Positions 34,319-43,296 of a DNA stretch of 43,326 bases are shown piece by piece. The DNA comes from Xanthomonas bromi (GTDB lineage Bacteria; Pseudomonadota; Gammaproteobacteria; Xanthomonadales; Xanthomonadaceae), in contig NZ_FLTX01000063.1 of the NCBI RefSeq assembly GCF_900092025.1, forward strand, positions 1-43,326, given 5' to 3'. Every line of letters begins with the position of its first letter. Within the stretch, counting starts at the first letter, position 1. A program made the position numbers and the translations under genes. The notes below the pieces were generated by a model that was not told where the DNA came from, did not search any database, and saw only the letters and a list, made by a program, of their open reading frames with translations.

Positions 34319-34525
34319 ATGGCAACCTTCAATCTCTGGCAATGGGCGCTGTTGGCGGCGGTCGTGTTCGCGATCGTGTTGCCCGCCTGCGTGGCCACCG
34401 CGCTGATTCGGTTCGGCCCGCGCCACGATGCACCGCGCCGTGCTCGCATGCGCCGAATGGCCGAAAGCGCCCCCTCCACGCCGGCGCTATCGCTACTCAC
34501 CGGGATCACCGGTGACGGCAGCTGA
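34319..34525 (+). CDS. Small hypothetical membrane protein
   Basis: A 68-residue frame with one clear transmembrane segment (LWQWALLAAVVFAIVLPAC) followed by an Arg-rich, probably cytoplasmic tail (RHDAPRRARMRRM). I chose the ATG at 34319 because hydrophobicity begins just after it and GGGA lies about nine bases upstream. There is no recognised family. It could be a real small membrane protein or chance, since the frame is short. Confidence 0.45.
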   Translation: MATFNLWQWALLAAVVFAIVLPACVATALIRFGPRHDAPRRARMRRMAESAPSTPALSLLTGITGDGS

Positions 34526-34670
34526 GCCTGTCGGGCCGGCGGCAACTCCGCCCACTCGGCGCCGCAAGCCTCACCGAAGACGCATCAGCCATCGCCATCC
34601 TGCACCCCTGTCGCCAACCAGGTTGGCTATGCTCGGCGGCTCGACTTGCCGCGCAGGAGCACTCCACCGC

Positions 34671-34706
34671 ATGACGTCCGCCGACCCGCCGGCCATCGCG
34701 CCATGA
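34671..34706 (+). CDS. 11-codon leader ORF coupled to the transglycosylase gene
   Basis: AGGAG at 34655-34659 is followed by ATG 34671 and the short peptide MTSADPPAIAP. Its TGA overlaps the ATG of the transglycosylase gene (ATGA at 34703-34706). The transglycosylase itself has no ribosome-binding site, so its translation may depend on this mini-ORF. This is an inference from position only. Confidence 0.35.
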   Translation: MTSADPPAIAP

Positions 34707-36859
34707 CGCTCCCCCGACGCGCATTGCCGTTGGTGCTGGGACTGCTGCCGCTGGCGGCCTGTGCCGATCCGGCCTTCGATCGCTGCCTGGCGGGCCTGCA
34801 GACCCAGGCAGCCAGCAAAGGGGTGGACGCCGCCAGCTTTCAGCGCTTCACCGCCGGGCTGGCGCCGGATCCCAGTGTGCTGCCGCTGTTGGATGCGCAG
34901 CCCGAATTCACCACGCCCATCTGGGATTACCTGGCCAGCCTGGTCGACAGCCAGCGCGTGAGCGATGGTCAGGCCATGCTGGTCACCCACCGCGAGTTGC
35001 TTAGCCGTTTGTCAGAACAGACCGGCGTGGATCCGGCCACCATCGTGGCGGTGTGGGGCGTGGAGAGCGATTACGGCCGCGTCACCGGCAAGCGCCCGCT
35101 GCTGGTGTCGCTGGCCACGCTGTCGTGCGCAGGCCGTCGTCAGCCATTCTTCCGTGGCGAATTCCTGGCCTTGCTCGGCCTGTTGCAACGCGGCGATCTC
35201 TCACCGGAGGAGCTCACCGGCTCCTGGGCCGGTGCCTTCGGGCAGACCCAGTTCATGCCCTCGACCTATGCGCGCATCGCGGTGGACGGCGATGGCGACG
35301 GCCGCCGCGATCTGGTGGCCAGCATTCCCGACGCCCTGGCCTCCACCGCCAACTACCTGGTCAAGGCCGGCTGGGAACGCGCCCGCCCGTGGGGCAGGGA
35401 AGTCACGCTGCCGCGTGGGTTCGATGCCAGCAAGGCCGGGCGCACCCGTCGCCAACCGCTGCAGGCCTGGCGAGCCGCCGGCCTTCGCGGCACCGACGGC
35501 AAGCCGCTGGCGCCGACCGGCCTACCCGGCGAAACGCCCGCAGCCCTGCTGCTGCCGGCCGGCGCCACCGGCCCGGCGTTCCTGGTGTTCCGCAACTACG
35601 ACGCGATCTACGCCTACAACGCCGCCGAAAGCTACGCGCTGTCCATCGCGCTGCTCGCCGATCGCCTGCGTGGCGGCCCTGGCCTGGTCGCGGCCTGGCC
35701 AACCGACGACCCCGGTCTGGGCCGGCCCGAACGGCGCGAATTGCAGCAGTTGCTGCTCGCCCGCGGCTACCAGATCGGCGAAGCCGACGGCATGGTCGGC
35801 AGCGCCACCCGCCGTGCCATCCAGGTCGAGCAGACCCGCCTGGGCCTGCAACCAGCCGATGGCCGTCCCGGCCAACGCATCCTCACCGCGCTGCGCGCCG
35901 CCGCGCCGGTCGCTGCCGCCATCCGCGGCACCGCGTTCAAGCTGCCGGCCGCATACCCCGCGTTCGCCCAATCTCCCAGCGTCCACAAGGCATCCCCCAT
36001 GTCCGACACCACCGGCCTGACCACAGGCGATTTCCACGGCTTCCCCTCGCTGCTGATCGACACCCCGTTCTCCACCGCCGCCATCAGCCTGTTCGGCGGC
36101 CAGTTGCTCTCGTTCGTGCCCAAGGGCGGGCAGGACGTGATGTGGCTGTCGCCCATCGCCCAGCAACCGCCCACTCCGATCCGCGGCGGCGCCCCGGTGT
36201 GCTGGCCGTACTTCGGCCGCCAGGACCAGACCGGCGATGTACCTGCACATGGCTTCGTGCGCACCGTGGCGTGGCAACTCACCGAAAGCCGCCGCGAAGA
36301 CGACGGTACCGTGGTGCTCACCCTCACCCCGCCGCGCTTCGACGACCTGGCGCTGCGCCTGCGCATGACGCTGCACATCGGCCGCACGCTGGAGCAGCGG
36401 CTGATCACCGAAAACACCAGCGCCGCCCCGGTCCGTTTCACCCAGGCGCTGCACAACTATTTCCGCGTCGGCGACGCGCTCAAGGTCAGCGTGCAGGGCC
36501 TGGACGGGCTGGACTATCTGGATAAATACGAGAACTACGCCACCGCCCACCGCCAGCGAGGCGACTGGAGCCTGCGCGACCCGCGCGATCCCGGCCGCAG
36601 CGACCGCATCTACACCAACGCCGGCGGCCGCTACACGCTCACCGACCCGGTGCTAGGCCGCCGCATCGTCATCGCCACCGAAGGCAGCCGCTCGCTGGTG
36701 GCCTGGAACCCGGGCGAAGAAGCCGGCAAGAAGATGGCCGACGTGGGCGAGGGCTGGCGCGACTACGTCTGCCTGGAAGCGGCCAACGCCGGCCCGGACG
36801 TCATCGAGCTCGCCCCCGGCGCCAGCCACACCCTGAGCCAGACCATCAGCGTCGAGTAA
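34703..36859 (+). CDS. Fusion of MltB-like lytic transglycosylase lipoprotein and D-hexose-6-phosphate mutarotase
   Basis: One uninterrupted 718-residue frame encodes two unrelated enzymes. Residues 1-20 are a lipoprotein signal (LGLLPLAAC). Residues 21-330 are an MltB-type lytic transglycosylase with the catalytic Glu in AVWGVESDYG (Glu121) and GAFGQTQFMPSTY. About 340-400 form a peptidoglycan-binding domain (RGYQIGEADGMVGSATRRA). After a linker, Met433 (ATG 35999) begins a complete 286-residue YeaD-like mutarotase (FGGQLLSFVPKGGQDVMW, HGFVRTVAW, CLEAANAG). The first enzyme works in the periplasm and the second normally in the cytoplasm. A lost stop codon, for example at TAC 35954, is the simplest origin. 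Initiation at ATG 35999 could still make free mutarotase. Confidence 0.8.
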   Translation: MTLPRRALPLVLGLLPLAACADPAFDRCLAGLQTQAASKGVDAASFQRFTAGLAPDPSVLPLLDAQPEFTTPIWDYLASLVDSQRVSDGQAMLVTHRELLSRLSEQTGVDPATIVAVWGVESDYGRVTGKRPLLVSLATLSCAGRRQPFFRGEFLALLGLLQRGDLSPEELTGSWAGAFGQTQFMPSTYARIAVDGDGDGRRDLVASIPDALASTANYLVKAGWERARPWGREVTLPRGFDASKAGRTRRQPLQAWRAAGLRGTDGKPLAPTGLPGETPAALLLPAGATGPAFLVFRNYDAIYAYNAAESYALSIALLADRLRGGPGLVAAWPTDDPGLGRPERRELQQLLLARGYQIGEADGMVGSATRRAIQVEQTRLGLQPADGRPGQRILTALRAAAPVAAAIRGTAFKLPAAYPAFAQSPSVHKASPMSDTTGLTTGDFHGFPSLLIDTPFSTAAISLFGGQLLSFVPKGGQDVMWLSPIAQQPPTPIRGGAPVCWPYFGRQDQTGDVPAHGFVRTVAWQLTESRREDDGTVVLTLTPPRFDDLALRLRMTLHIGRTLEQRLITENTSAAPVRFTQALHNYFRVGDALKVSVQGLDGLDYLDKYENYATAHRQRGDWSLRDPRDPGRSDRIYTNAGGRYTLTDPVLGRRIVIATEGSRSLVAWNPGEEAGKKMADVGEGWRDYVCLEAANAGPDVIELAPGASHTLSQTISVE

Positions 36860-36933
36860 CGGCGACACCTTCCGCGACACGAGCGGGGCAGCAGAGCGCA
36901 GACGCCAGCGCCCAACCCTTCGCCCCTCGCGAC

Positions 36934-36990
36934 ATTGCCCTCCTTCACGGGGGAGAAGGTGCCCCGAAGGGGCGGATGAGGGGACGGGCG
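36934..36990. repeat. Dispersed intergenic repeat, module A, copy 3
   Basis: ATTGCCCTCCTTCACGG and GGGAGAAGGTGCCCCGAAGG, then GGCGGATGAGGGGACGGGCG match copies 1 and 4. It lies about 75 bases after the fusion-gene stop. Confidence 0.75.
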
Positions 36991-37030
36991 CCGCCTCGGG
37001 CATCAGGAACGAAATCAGCCCTACGCCTGC

Positions 37031-37133
37031 ACTCACCCCAATTCCCGCTCCAAGCCATGGAGCGCGGGCGCTCCATGCACGCGCGCCAATGGCACGCACG
37101 CCGTGTCTTATCGCCCCGAAGGGGAGGGGGCTT
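37031..37133. repeat. Dispersed intergenic repeat, module B, copy 2
   Basis: It begins ACTCACCCCAATTCCCGCTC, contains GCGCGGGCGCTCCATGCACG and ends CTTATCGCCCCGAAGGGGAG, closely following module B copy 1 at 19391-19510. Confidence 0.7.
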
Positions 37134-37193
37134 CGAGCTAACCACGTTGCTCATTGCGCCAGACCTGTCGTCAGCTAGTCCCGTTTGCTACCG

Positions 37194-37258
37194 GCACATT
37201 GTCCTCCTTCGTAGGGGGAGAAGGTGTCCGAAGGGGCGGATGAGGGGACGGGCGCAGC
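37194..37258. repeat. Dispersed intergenic repeat, module A, copy 4
   Basis: CACATTGTCCTCCTTCGTAG, GGGGAGAAGGTGTCCGAAGG and GGCGGATGAGGGGACGGGCG repeat module A, about 200 bases after copy 3. Confidence 0.75.
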
Positions 37259-37429
37259 CTCGTGCAGTTGAATAACAAGCACGTCTCGCCCGTATCGTTG
37301 CGTTGCCTCAGCCTCACCCCCTGTCCGGCGCGGAGAAGAGCTTTAACTGCGTCGCGTCGATCTTGTCTCGCCCAACAGACCGAGCGCTTCTCTCGTTACA
37401 CTCGCCGCTTCGCCCCACTGCGCCGCGCG

Positions 37430-38695
37430 ATGTCTCTCTTTCCTGATTCCGCTCCTGCCCCGGGGCGCCGCCGTGCCGCGCTGATCTTCATCTTCATTAC
37501 CGTCTTGATCGACGTGCTGTCCTTCGGGGTGATCATTCCGGTGCTGCCGGATCTGGTGCGCCACTTCACCGGCGGCGACTACGTGGTGGCCGCCGGCTGG
37601 ATCGGCTGGTTCGGTTTCCTGTTCGCCGCCATCCAGTTCGTATGCTCGCCGCTGCAGGGCGCTTTGTCCGACCGCTTCGGACGCCGCCCGGTGATCCTGC
37701 TGTCGTGCCTGGGTCTGGGCATGGACTTCATTCTGATGGCCATCGCCCACACCCTGCCGATGCTGCTGCTGGCGCGGGTGATCTCCGGCGTGTGCTCGGC
37801 CAGCTTCTCCACCGCCAACGCCTACATCGCCGACGTCACCCCCGCTGACAAGCGCGCCGGCGCATTCGGCATGCTTGGTGCCGCGTTCGGCATTGGCTTT
37901 GTCGCCGGCCCGTTGATCGGTGGTTGGCTGGGTAGCATCGGGTTGCGCTGGCCGTTCTGGTTTGCAGCCGGCCTGTCTTTGTTGAATGTGCTGTATGGCT
38001 GGTTCGTGCTGCCCGAATCGCTGCCCGCCGAACGCCGCACCGCGCGGCTGGATTGGTCGCACGTCAATCCGCTGGGCGCACTCAAGCTGCTGCGCCGGTA
38101 TCCGCAGGTATTCGGCCTGGCCTCGGTGGTGTTCCTGGCCAACCTGGCGCACTACGTCTATCCCAGCATCTTCGTGCTGTTTGCCGGCTACCAATACCAC
38201 TGGGGGCCGCGCGAAGTGAGCTGGGTGCTGGCCGGGGTTGGCGGGTGCAGCATCATCGTCAATGCGTTGCTGGTCGGCCGCTTGGTGCGCTGGCTCGGCG
38301 AACGGCGGGCCTTGTTGCTGGGCCTGGGCTGCGGGGTGATCGGCTTTGTCATCTATGGGCTGGCCGACAGCGGCGCCGCGTTCCTGATCGGTGTGCCGAT
38401 CAGTGCGTTGTGGGCCGTCGCTGCCCCGTCCGCGCAGGCCCTGATCACCCGCGAGGTCGGTGCCGACGCGCAAGGTCGCGTGCAGGGCGCGCTCACCGGT
38501 CTGGTCAGCCTGGCCGGCATCGCTGGCCCGCTGTTGTTCGCCAATGTGTTCGCCTGGTTTATCGGCAGCGGTGCACCGCTGCATCTGCCCGGCGCACCGT
38601 GGTTGCTGGCCGGCGCGCTGCTCGCCGCAGGCTGGGGCATGGCCTGGAAACGGGCAGGGCGTGGTACCGGCGCCGCGCCCGCAACGCAGGCATAA
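37430..38695 (+). CDS. TetA-like MFS transporter (TCR/Tet family)
   Basis: A 421-residue 12-helix MFS transporter of the TCR/Tet drug:H+ antiporter type. Visible signatures are FITVLIDVLSFGVIIPVLPDL in TM1, the motif GALSDRFGRRPVILLS between TM2 and TM3, and AAFGIGFVAGPLIGGWLG (antiporter motif C) in TM5. It probably exports a small molecule, and real tetracycline resistance need not follow. The ATG at 37430 matches the family start (MSLFPDSAPAPG); the upstream part of the frame lies in repeats. bphO starts about 100 bases downstream. Confidence 0.8.
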   Translation: MSLFPDSAPAPGRRRAALIFIFITVLIDVLSFGVIIPVLPDLVRHFTGGDYVVAAGWIGWFGFLFAAIQFVCSPLQGALSDRFGRRPVILLSCLGLGMDFILMAIAHTLPMLLLARVISGVCSASFSTANAYIADVTPADKRAGAFGMLGAAFGIGFVAGPLIGGWLGSIGLRWPFWFAAGLSLLNVLYGWFVLPESLPAERRTARLDWSHVNPLGALKLLRRYPQVFGLASVVFLANLAHYVYPSIFVLFAGYQYHWGPREVSWVLAGVGGCSIIVNALLVGRLVRWLGERRALLLGLGCGVIGFVIYGLADSGAAFLIGVPISALWAVAAPSAQALITREVGADAQGRVQGALTGLVSLAGIAGPLLFANVFAWFIGSGAPLHLPGAPWLLAGALLAAGWGMAWKRAGRGTGAAPATQA

Positions 38696-38794
38696 CGCCA
38701 ACCTATTCAGCTTGTGCTCGTGTCCGCTTTTTCTGATTTGCGCGCGCGCTGCTAGGCTGGTGTCCCTCGTGCCGCGCCACTGCCTTGAGCTCTT

Positions 38795-39388
38795 ATGTCT
38801 TCTGATGCCCTGGCAGTTCCGCTATCGGCCGCACTCGCGCTGCGCCATGCGACCCAGGACGCGCATCGCCTGGTCGAGGCAGTCCCGCTGATGCAGGCGT
38901 TGGGGCAGGGGCAGGTCGATTCGGCTGCCTATGCGCAGATCCTGCGTCGTCACCATGCGTTGCTGAGCGGCTTCGAAGCGCAACTCAGCGACTGGCTCAC
39001 CACCCTGGTCGGCAATGGCTGGCATTACCGCCGCCGTGTACCGGCCTTGCGCGAGGATTTGCGCGCGCTCGGCCAGCCACCGGACCTGCCGGTTGCCTTG
39101 CCCAGCATCGCCGACGATGCCGCGCGCTGGGGCATATTGTATGTCATCGAAGGCGCGCAACTGGGCGGCCGGATGATCGCGCGCAGCGTGCGCAAGCAGC
39201 AGCCCGCGCTGGCTGGCGCCCTGCGCTATTTCGAGCTGGCCGACGACGACCCGGCCGGCTGGCGCCGCTTCCAGACAGCGCTGGATCGACGCCTCGACAC
39301 CCCCTCCGCGCGCGACGCCGCCATCGACGGCGCGCAGGCCATGTTTTCCCACTTCCATACCTGCCTTGCAGCGGAGCCGCACGCGTGA
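38795..39388 (+). CDS. bphO: Heme oxygenase supplying biliverdin to the phytochrome
   Basis: A 197-residue bacterial heme oxygenase that opens heme to biliverdin, the chromophore of the next gene's product. The proximal-His region is LRHATQDAHRLVEAV (His24 probable axial ligand). The distal-helix motif is LYVIEGAQLGGRMIAR, with the flexible Gly residues expected over the heme. Its stop overlaps the GTG of the phytochrome gene by four bases (GTGA), so the two are translationally coupled, as in other bphO-bphP pairs. Confidence 0.9.
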   Translation: MSSDALAVPLSAALALRHATQDAHRLVEAVPLMQALGQGQVDSAAYAQILRRHHALLSGFEAQLSDWLTTLVGNGWHYRRRVPALREDLRALGQPPDLPVALPSIADDAARWGILYVIEGAQLGGRMIARSVRKQQPALAGALRYFELADDDPAGWRRFQTALDRRLDTPSARDAAIDGAQAMFSHFHTCLAAEPHA

Positions 39389-41289
39389 CCCAGACCACCG
39401 AACCACTGGACATGGATGTGTGCGCGCGCGAGCCGATCCACATCCCCGGCCTGATCCAGCCCTATGGCGTGCTGCTGGTGATCGAGCCGGCCGACGGCCG
39501 CATCGTGCAGGCCAGCAGCACCGCCGCCGACCTGCTCGGTGTGCCGATGGACGCGCTGCTGGGCATGCCTTACACCGAGGTGTTGGAACTCCCCGACGCA
39601 CAACCGTTCGCCGTGGACGATCAACCGCAGCACCTGCTGCATGCCGATGTGCGTTTTCCGCAACGCAGTGCGCCCACCGATCACCCGTGGGTTGCCGCCT
39701 GGCACCTGTATCCGGAGCAATGGCTGATCGAAATCGAGCCGCGCGACGCGCGCCTGATGGATGTCACTCTGCGCGAAGCGTTGCCGCTGTTGCGTAGCAT
39801 CGAGCGCGATTCGGGCATCGAAGAAGCGGCGGTACGCGCGGCCAAGGGTCTGCGCAGCATGATCGGCTTCGACCGGGTGATGGTGTACCGCTTCGACGAA
39901 GAGTGGAACGGCGACGTCATTGCCGAAGCGCGCCAGCCCGAACTGGAGGCCTATCTCGGCCTGCATTACCCAGCCACCGACATTCCCGCGCAGGCGCGCG
40001 CGCTGTACCTGCGCAACCGCGTGCGTCAGATCGCCGATGTGCGTTATCGGCCGTCGCCGATTGAACCCACCGTGCATCCGCGCCTGGGCACGCCGGTGGA
40101 CCTGAGCGATGTCAGCCTGCGCAGCGTCTCGCCGGTGCACCTGGAATACCTCGCGAACATGGGCGTCACCGCCACCCTGGTGTCGTCGATCGTGGTCAAC
40201 GACGCGCTGTGGGGGCTGATCGCCTGCCATCACTACAGCCCGCACTTCACCAGCCACGCCATGCGCGATGCCACCGATGCGGTCACCCGCGCGCTGGCAG
40301 GGCGCATCGGCGCCTTGCAGGCAGTGGCGCGTGCGCGGCTGGAATCGGTACTGCTGACCATCCGCGAAAAGCTGATCACCGATTTCAACGACGCCGAGCA
40401 CATGACCGTCGAGATGCTGGCCGACATGGCGCCGGACCTGATGGACGTGGTGGATGCCGACGGCGTGGCGATCTTCCACGGCGGCGAGATCAGCCGGCAT
40501 GGCAGCACTCCGGATGCCGCCGCGCTGCGCCGCATCCGCGACCACATCGAATCCGCACACCACGACGCGCTGCGCGAGGATGCGGTGGGCGCGCTGCATG
40601 TGGATGCGATCGGCGAGGTCTTTCCGGAACTGGCCGATCTGGCGCCATTGGCGGCAGGGTTCATCTTTGTCCCGTTGATGCCGCAATCGCGCAGCGCCCT
40701 GCTGTGGACCCGCCGCGAACAGGTGCAGCAGATCAAGTGGGCCGGCAACCCGCAGCTGGCCAAGCTGGCGGACATTCCCAACTCACGGCTGTCGCCACGC
40801 AAGAGCTTCGACCTCTGGCAGGAAACCGTGCGCGGTCGCGCGCGGCGCTGGTCGCCGCTGCATCTGGAATCGGCGCGCAGCCTGCGCGTGCTGATCGAAC
40901 TGATGGAGCGCAAGCGCTTCCAGCAGGACTTCAGCTTGCTCGAAGCCTCGCTGTCGCGGCTGCGCGACGGGGTGGCCATCATCGAACGCGGTGCCAACAC
41001 CGCCGCGCATCGACTGATGTTCGTCAACCCGGCGTTCGCCGAACTCAGCCAGATCGAAGTGGCCGACTTGATCGGCTGCGACATTCTTGCCCTGCTGGCC
41101 GACAATGCTGCACGGGGCAAGGTCGAATTGCTTGAAGAGGCGCTGCGTCTGGGCCGCGCCGCCTACGTCACCCTGCCGCTGCGCACCCATGATGGCGCGC
41201 CGGTGTATCGCCAGTTCCATCTCGAACCCCTGCCCAGCCCCAGCGGCGTGACCGCGCACTGGTTGCTGCAGTTACGCGACTCTGAGTGA
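39385..41289 (+). CDS. bphP: Bacteriophytochrome photoreceptor (PAS-GAF-PHY-PAS9)
   Basis: A 634-residue red/far-red photoreceptor. Cys13 near the N-terminus (LDMDVCAREPIH) is the biliverdin attachment site. A PAS domain spans about 20-120 and a GAF domain about 138-310, with the chromophore-pocket motif YPATDIP (Asp199). A PHY domain (about 320-505) carries the tongue region WAGNP with PRKSFDLW. Instead of a histidine kinase, the output is a PAS9 domain (about 520-634). Length and layout are those of the characterised Xanthomonas campestris XccBphP, reported to influence virulence-related traits in a light-dependent way. The translation start is a GTG overlapping the bphO stop. Confidence 0.95.
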   Translation: MTQTTEPLDMDVCAREPIHIPGLIQPYGVLLVIEPADGRIVQASSTAADLLGVPMDALLGMPYTEVLELPDAQPFAVDDQPQHLLHADVRFPQRSAPTDHPWVAAWHLYPEQWLIEIEPRDARLMDVTLREALPLLRSIERDSGIEEAAVRAAKGLRSMIGFDRVMVYRFDEEWNGDVIAEARQPELEAYLGLHYPATDIPAQARALYLRNRVRQIADVRYRPSPIEPTVHPRLGTPVDLSDVSLRSVSPVHLEYLANMGVTATLVSSIVVNDALWGLIACHHYSPHFTSHAMRDATDAVTRALAGRIGALQAVARARLESVLLTIREKLITDFNDAEHMTVEMLADMAPDLMDVVDADGVAIFHGGEISRHGSTPDAAALRRIRDHIESAHHDALREDAVGALHVDAIGEVFPELADLAPLAAGFIFVPLMPQSRSALLWTRREQVQQIKWAGNPQLAKLADIPNSRLSPRKSFDLWQETVRGRARRWSPLHLESARSLRVLIELMERKRFQQDFSLLEASLSRLRDGVAIIERGANTAAHRLMFVNPAFAELSQIEVADLIGCDILALLADNAARGKVELLEEALRLGRAAYVTLPLRTHDGAPVYRQFHLEPLPSPSGVTAHWLLQLRDSE

Positions 41290-41592
41290 GGCGCCGCACG
41301 TCTTGTCGGAGCGATGGCAATGACAGCGCCATCGCTGCCTGGCCGTGATGGCAGGCGCAGGCTGCGCGCCGACGGGCAGGGCATGGTGGTGCGATGCCGC
41401 GCGCCGCGCGGTGGTGCCGACTGCCTCAATGCGCCGCAGCCTTCCGCATCAGCCAGCGCACTGCCGGTCTGCACCGACAACATCGGCTCACCGCATTGCC
41501 GCAGCAATGCAGCGCGCAGGGCAGGTGATGCGCGCTGCATGCGGCCCCGGCAGTGTCTGCCGCCCAGCTCACCAGATCAGCGCGCAGGGGTG
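41290..41592. other. Convergent intergenic region after bphP
   Basis: 303 bases lie between bphP and the convergent benE. Apart from the hairpin at 41310-41336 I recognise no gene or repeat. Confidence 0.45.
41310..41336 (+). terminator. Hairpin after bphP, probable terminator
   Basis: AGCGATGGC and GCCATCGCT form a 9-bp stem with a nine-base loop, 20 bases after the bphP stop codon. There is no T-run, so termination would be weak or factor-assisted. Confidence 0.45.
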
Positions 41593-42774
41593 CTACGGCA
41601 ACACCTTCGGTCGTAATGCCAGCAACGTGATCGTTCCGGCCAACAGGCCCCAGAACGCCGCGCCGATCCCGCCCAGCGTCAGCCCGGAGGCGGTGACCAG
41701 AAAGGTGATCAACGCGGCCTCGCGTTCGCTGTCCTCGCGCAGTGCCGCCGCCAAGCTATTGCCGATCGTCCCCAGCAACGCGATCCCGGCAATCGCCATT
41801 ACCAGCTCGCGTGGGAAGGCCGCAAACACCGCCGCCACGGTCGCACCGAACAAGCCGATCACCACATAGAAAACGCCCGCGCTGACCGCAGCGGTGTAGC
41901 GTCGCGCCGGATCTTCGTGCGTTTCGCGGCCCATGCAGATCGCTGCGGTGATCGCCGCCAGGTTCAACGCAAAGCCACCGAACGGTGCCAGCAACGTATT
42001 GACCACGCCGATCCAGCCGATCGTCGGCGAGATCGGCACGGCATAGCCGGATGCCCGGATCACCGCCACGCCCGGCACGTTCTGCGATGCCATGGTCACC
42101 ACAAACAACGGAATCGCCAGGCCAAAGAGCGCTGCCCACGACAGCGACGGGACCATCAGCACCGGTTTGACCAGTTCCAACTGCACCGTCCCGCACTGCA
42201 GCAGCCCGCGGCTGGCGGCAATTGCAATGCCGACCAACAGGGTCGCAATGACCGCATAGCGCGCGAACCAGCGCCGCCCGCTCAGATAGGTCGCCAGCAT
42301 CGCCAATGCCAGCACCACCTGGCTTTGCATGGCCATGAAGATGTCCAGGCCAAAGCGCAACAGCACGCCGGCCAGCATTCCGGAAGCAAGTGAGAGCGGA
42401 ACGCGCCGGATCGCCCGTTCAAACAACCCCGAAAACCCAGCCGCCATTCCCAACACCGCAGCCACCACAAACGCACCGACCGCCTCGCGCAACGGCACCC
42501 CGGCCGCACTGCCAATCAACATCGCCGCACCTGGCGTGGACCAGGCAGTCACCACCGGCACGCGGTAGCGCAGCGACAACCCGATACAGGTCACGCCCAT
42601 GCCAAGGCCCAGTGCCCACATCCATGATGCGATCTGCGCTTGGTCGGCGCCCAGATGGCGCGCCGCCTCGAACACGATCACCGCAGAGCTGGCAAACCCC
42701 ACCAGCACGGTGACAAAGCCAGCAGCAATCGCGGGCAGGGACAGATCGCGGAGCAGATTGCGGGAAGCGGGCAT
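41593..42774 (-). CDS. benE: BenE-family benzoate:H+ symporter
   Basis: A 393-residue integral membrane protein of the BenE family. The opening LSLPAIAAGFVTVLVGFASS, the central VTMASQNVPGVAVIRASGY and the AGIALLGTIGNSLAAAL segment are all typical. Eleven or twelve hydrophobic segments can be counted. BenE proteins import benzoate or related aromatics with protons; whether this one transports benzoate in a plant pathogen is not shown. The ATG at 42774 starts MPASRNLLRDLSLPA, the normal family N-terminus. Confidence 0.85.
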   Translation of the reverse strand: MPASRNLLRDLSLPAIAAGFVTVLVGFASSAVIVFEAARHLGADQAQIASWMWALGLGMGVTCIGLSLRYRVPVVTAWSTPGAAMLIGSAAGVPLREAVGAFVVAAVLGMAAGFSGLFERAIRRVPLSLASGMLAGVLLRFGLDIFMAMQSQVVLALAMLATYLSGRRWFARYAVIATLLVGIAIAASRGLLQCGTVQLELVKPVLMVPSLSWAALFGLAIPLFVVTMASQNVPGVAVIRASGYAVPISPTIGWIGVVNTLLAPFGGFALNLAAITAAICMGRETHEDPARRYTAAVSAGVFYVVIGLFGATVAAVFAAFPRELVMAIAGIALLGTIGNSLAAALREDSEREAALITFLVTASGLTLGGIGAAFWGLLAGTITLLALRPKVLP

Positions 42775-43070
42775 GAGGATCGCTCTCTACTACTACGTCC
42801 ATTTTCACCGAGCCCACCGGCGACCGATACCGTGGCGTTGTTCTGCACGGCCGCCGGTCGCGATGAGAGTGACGGCCTGCAGATGCGGGAGTGGTCATCG
42901 CGCACATTCGCATGCAGCACAACCTCCGCTGCAGGTCGATGTCATGCCAGTGTCAAAAAGTGCTTGCACTTCTGTGTGGTCTCGATAAACTGCGCGACCT
43001 CGCTCAGGACGGCGGCGCTTCTTCAAGCACCGCAACAACGAACGAGGCGAATCGGAAACATCACACGATG

Positions 43071-43098
43071 TTGACAAGACGCAAAAGTCGGCTATGAT
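43071..43098 (+). promoter_or_regulatory. Tandem sigma70 promoter P1
   Basis: TTGACA at 43071 and TATGAT at 43093 are spaced by 16 bases and followed by GGTGGGCTCGCT, a GC-rich discriminator typical of stringently controlled promoters. Confidence 0.8.
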
Positions 43099-43171
43099 GG
43101 TGGGCTCGCTACACGGAAAGCTGCTTTGGCAGAGTGAAGTGCAGCGGCGGCAACGTCCTCTTCACGAGGGG

Positions 43172-43199
43172 TTGACGAAGGTGAAAAGCCTGCTAATAT
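43172..43199 (+). promoter_or_regulatory. Tandem sigma70 promoter P2
   Basis: TTGACG at 43172 and TAATAT at 43194 have the same 16-base spacing and the same GGCTCGCT sequence after the -10 box as P1. P2 starts 101 bases after P1. Confidence 0.8.
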
Positions 43200-43268
43200 G
43201 GCCGGCTCGCTTCGCAGAAAACCTTCGGGTGGACACGACTAGGCGTCAATCACCTCGGAAACAAGGTG

Positions 43269-43296
43269 TTGACGGTAAGAAAAAGCCCGCTATAAT
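43269..43296 (+). promoter_or_regulatory. Tandem sigma70 promoter P3
   Basis: TTGACG at 43269 and a perfect TATAAT at 43291 again have 16-base spacing and are followed by GGGCGGCTCGCTTCG. P3 starts 97 bases after P2 and is the strongest by consensus. Confidence 0.85.

Larger units (their letters stand above)
36860..37429. other. Repeat-filled intergenic region
   Basis: 570 bases between the fusion gene and the MFS gene consist mainly of two repeats of module A, one full module B and a possible partial module B (CCTCACCCCCTGTCCGGCGC near 37312-37331). No gene is recognisable; the open frame from 37262 into the MFS gene merely translates repeat sequence. Confidence 0.6.

Noticed and set aside
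32791..34545. 584-residue minus-strand open frame across the heptamer arrays and the YchJ-like gene
   Set aside because: It reads through repeats and opposite to a recognised gene; the transporter lies in a different frame.
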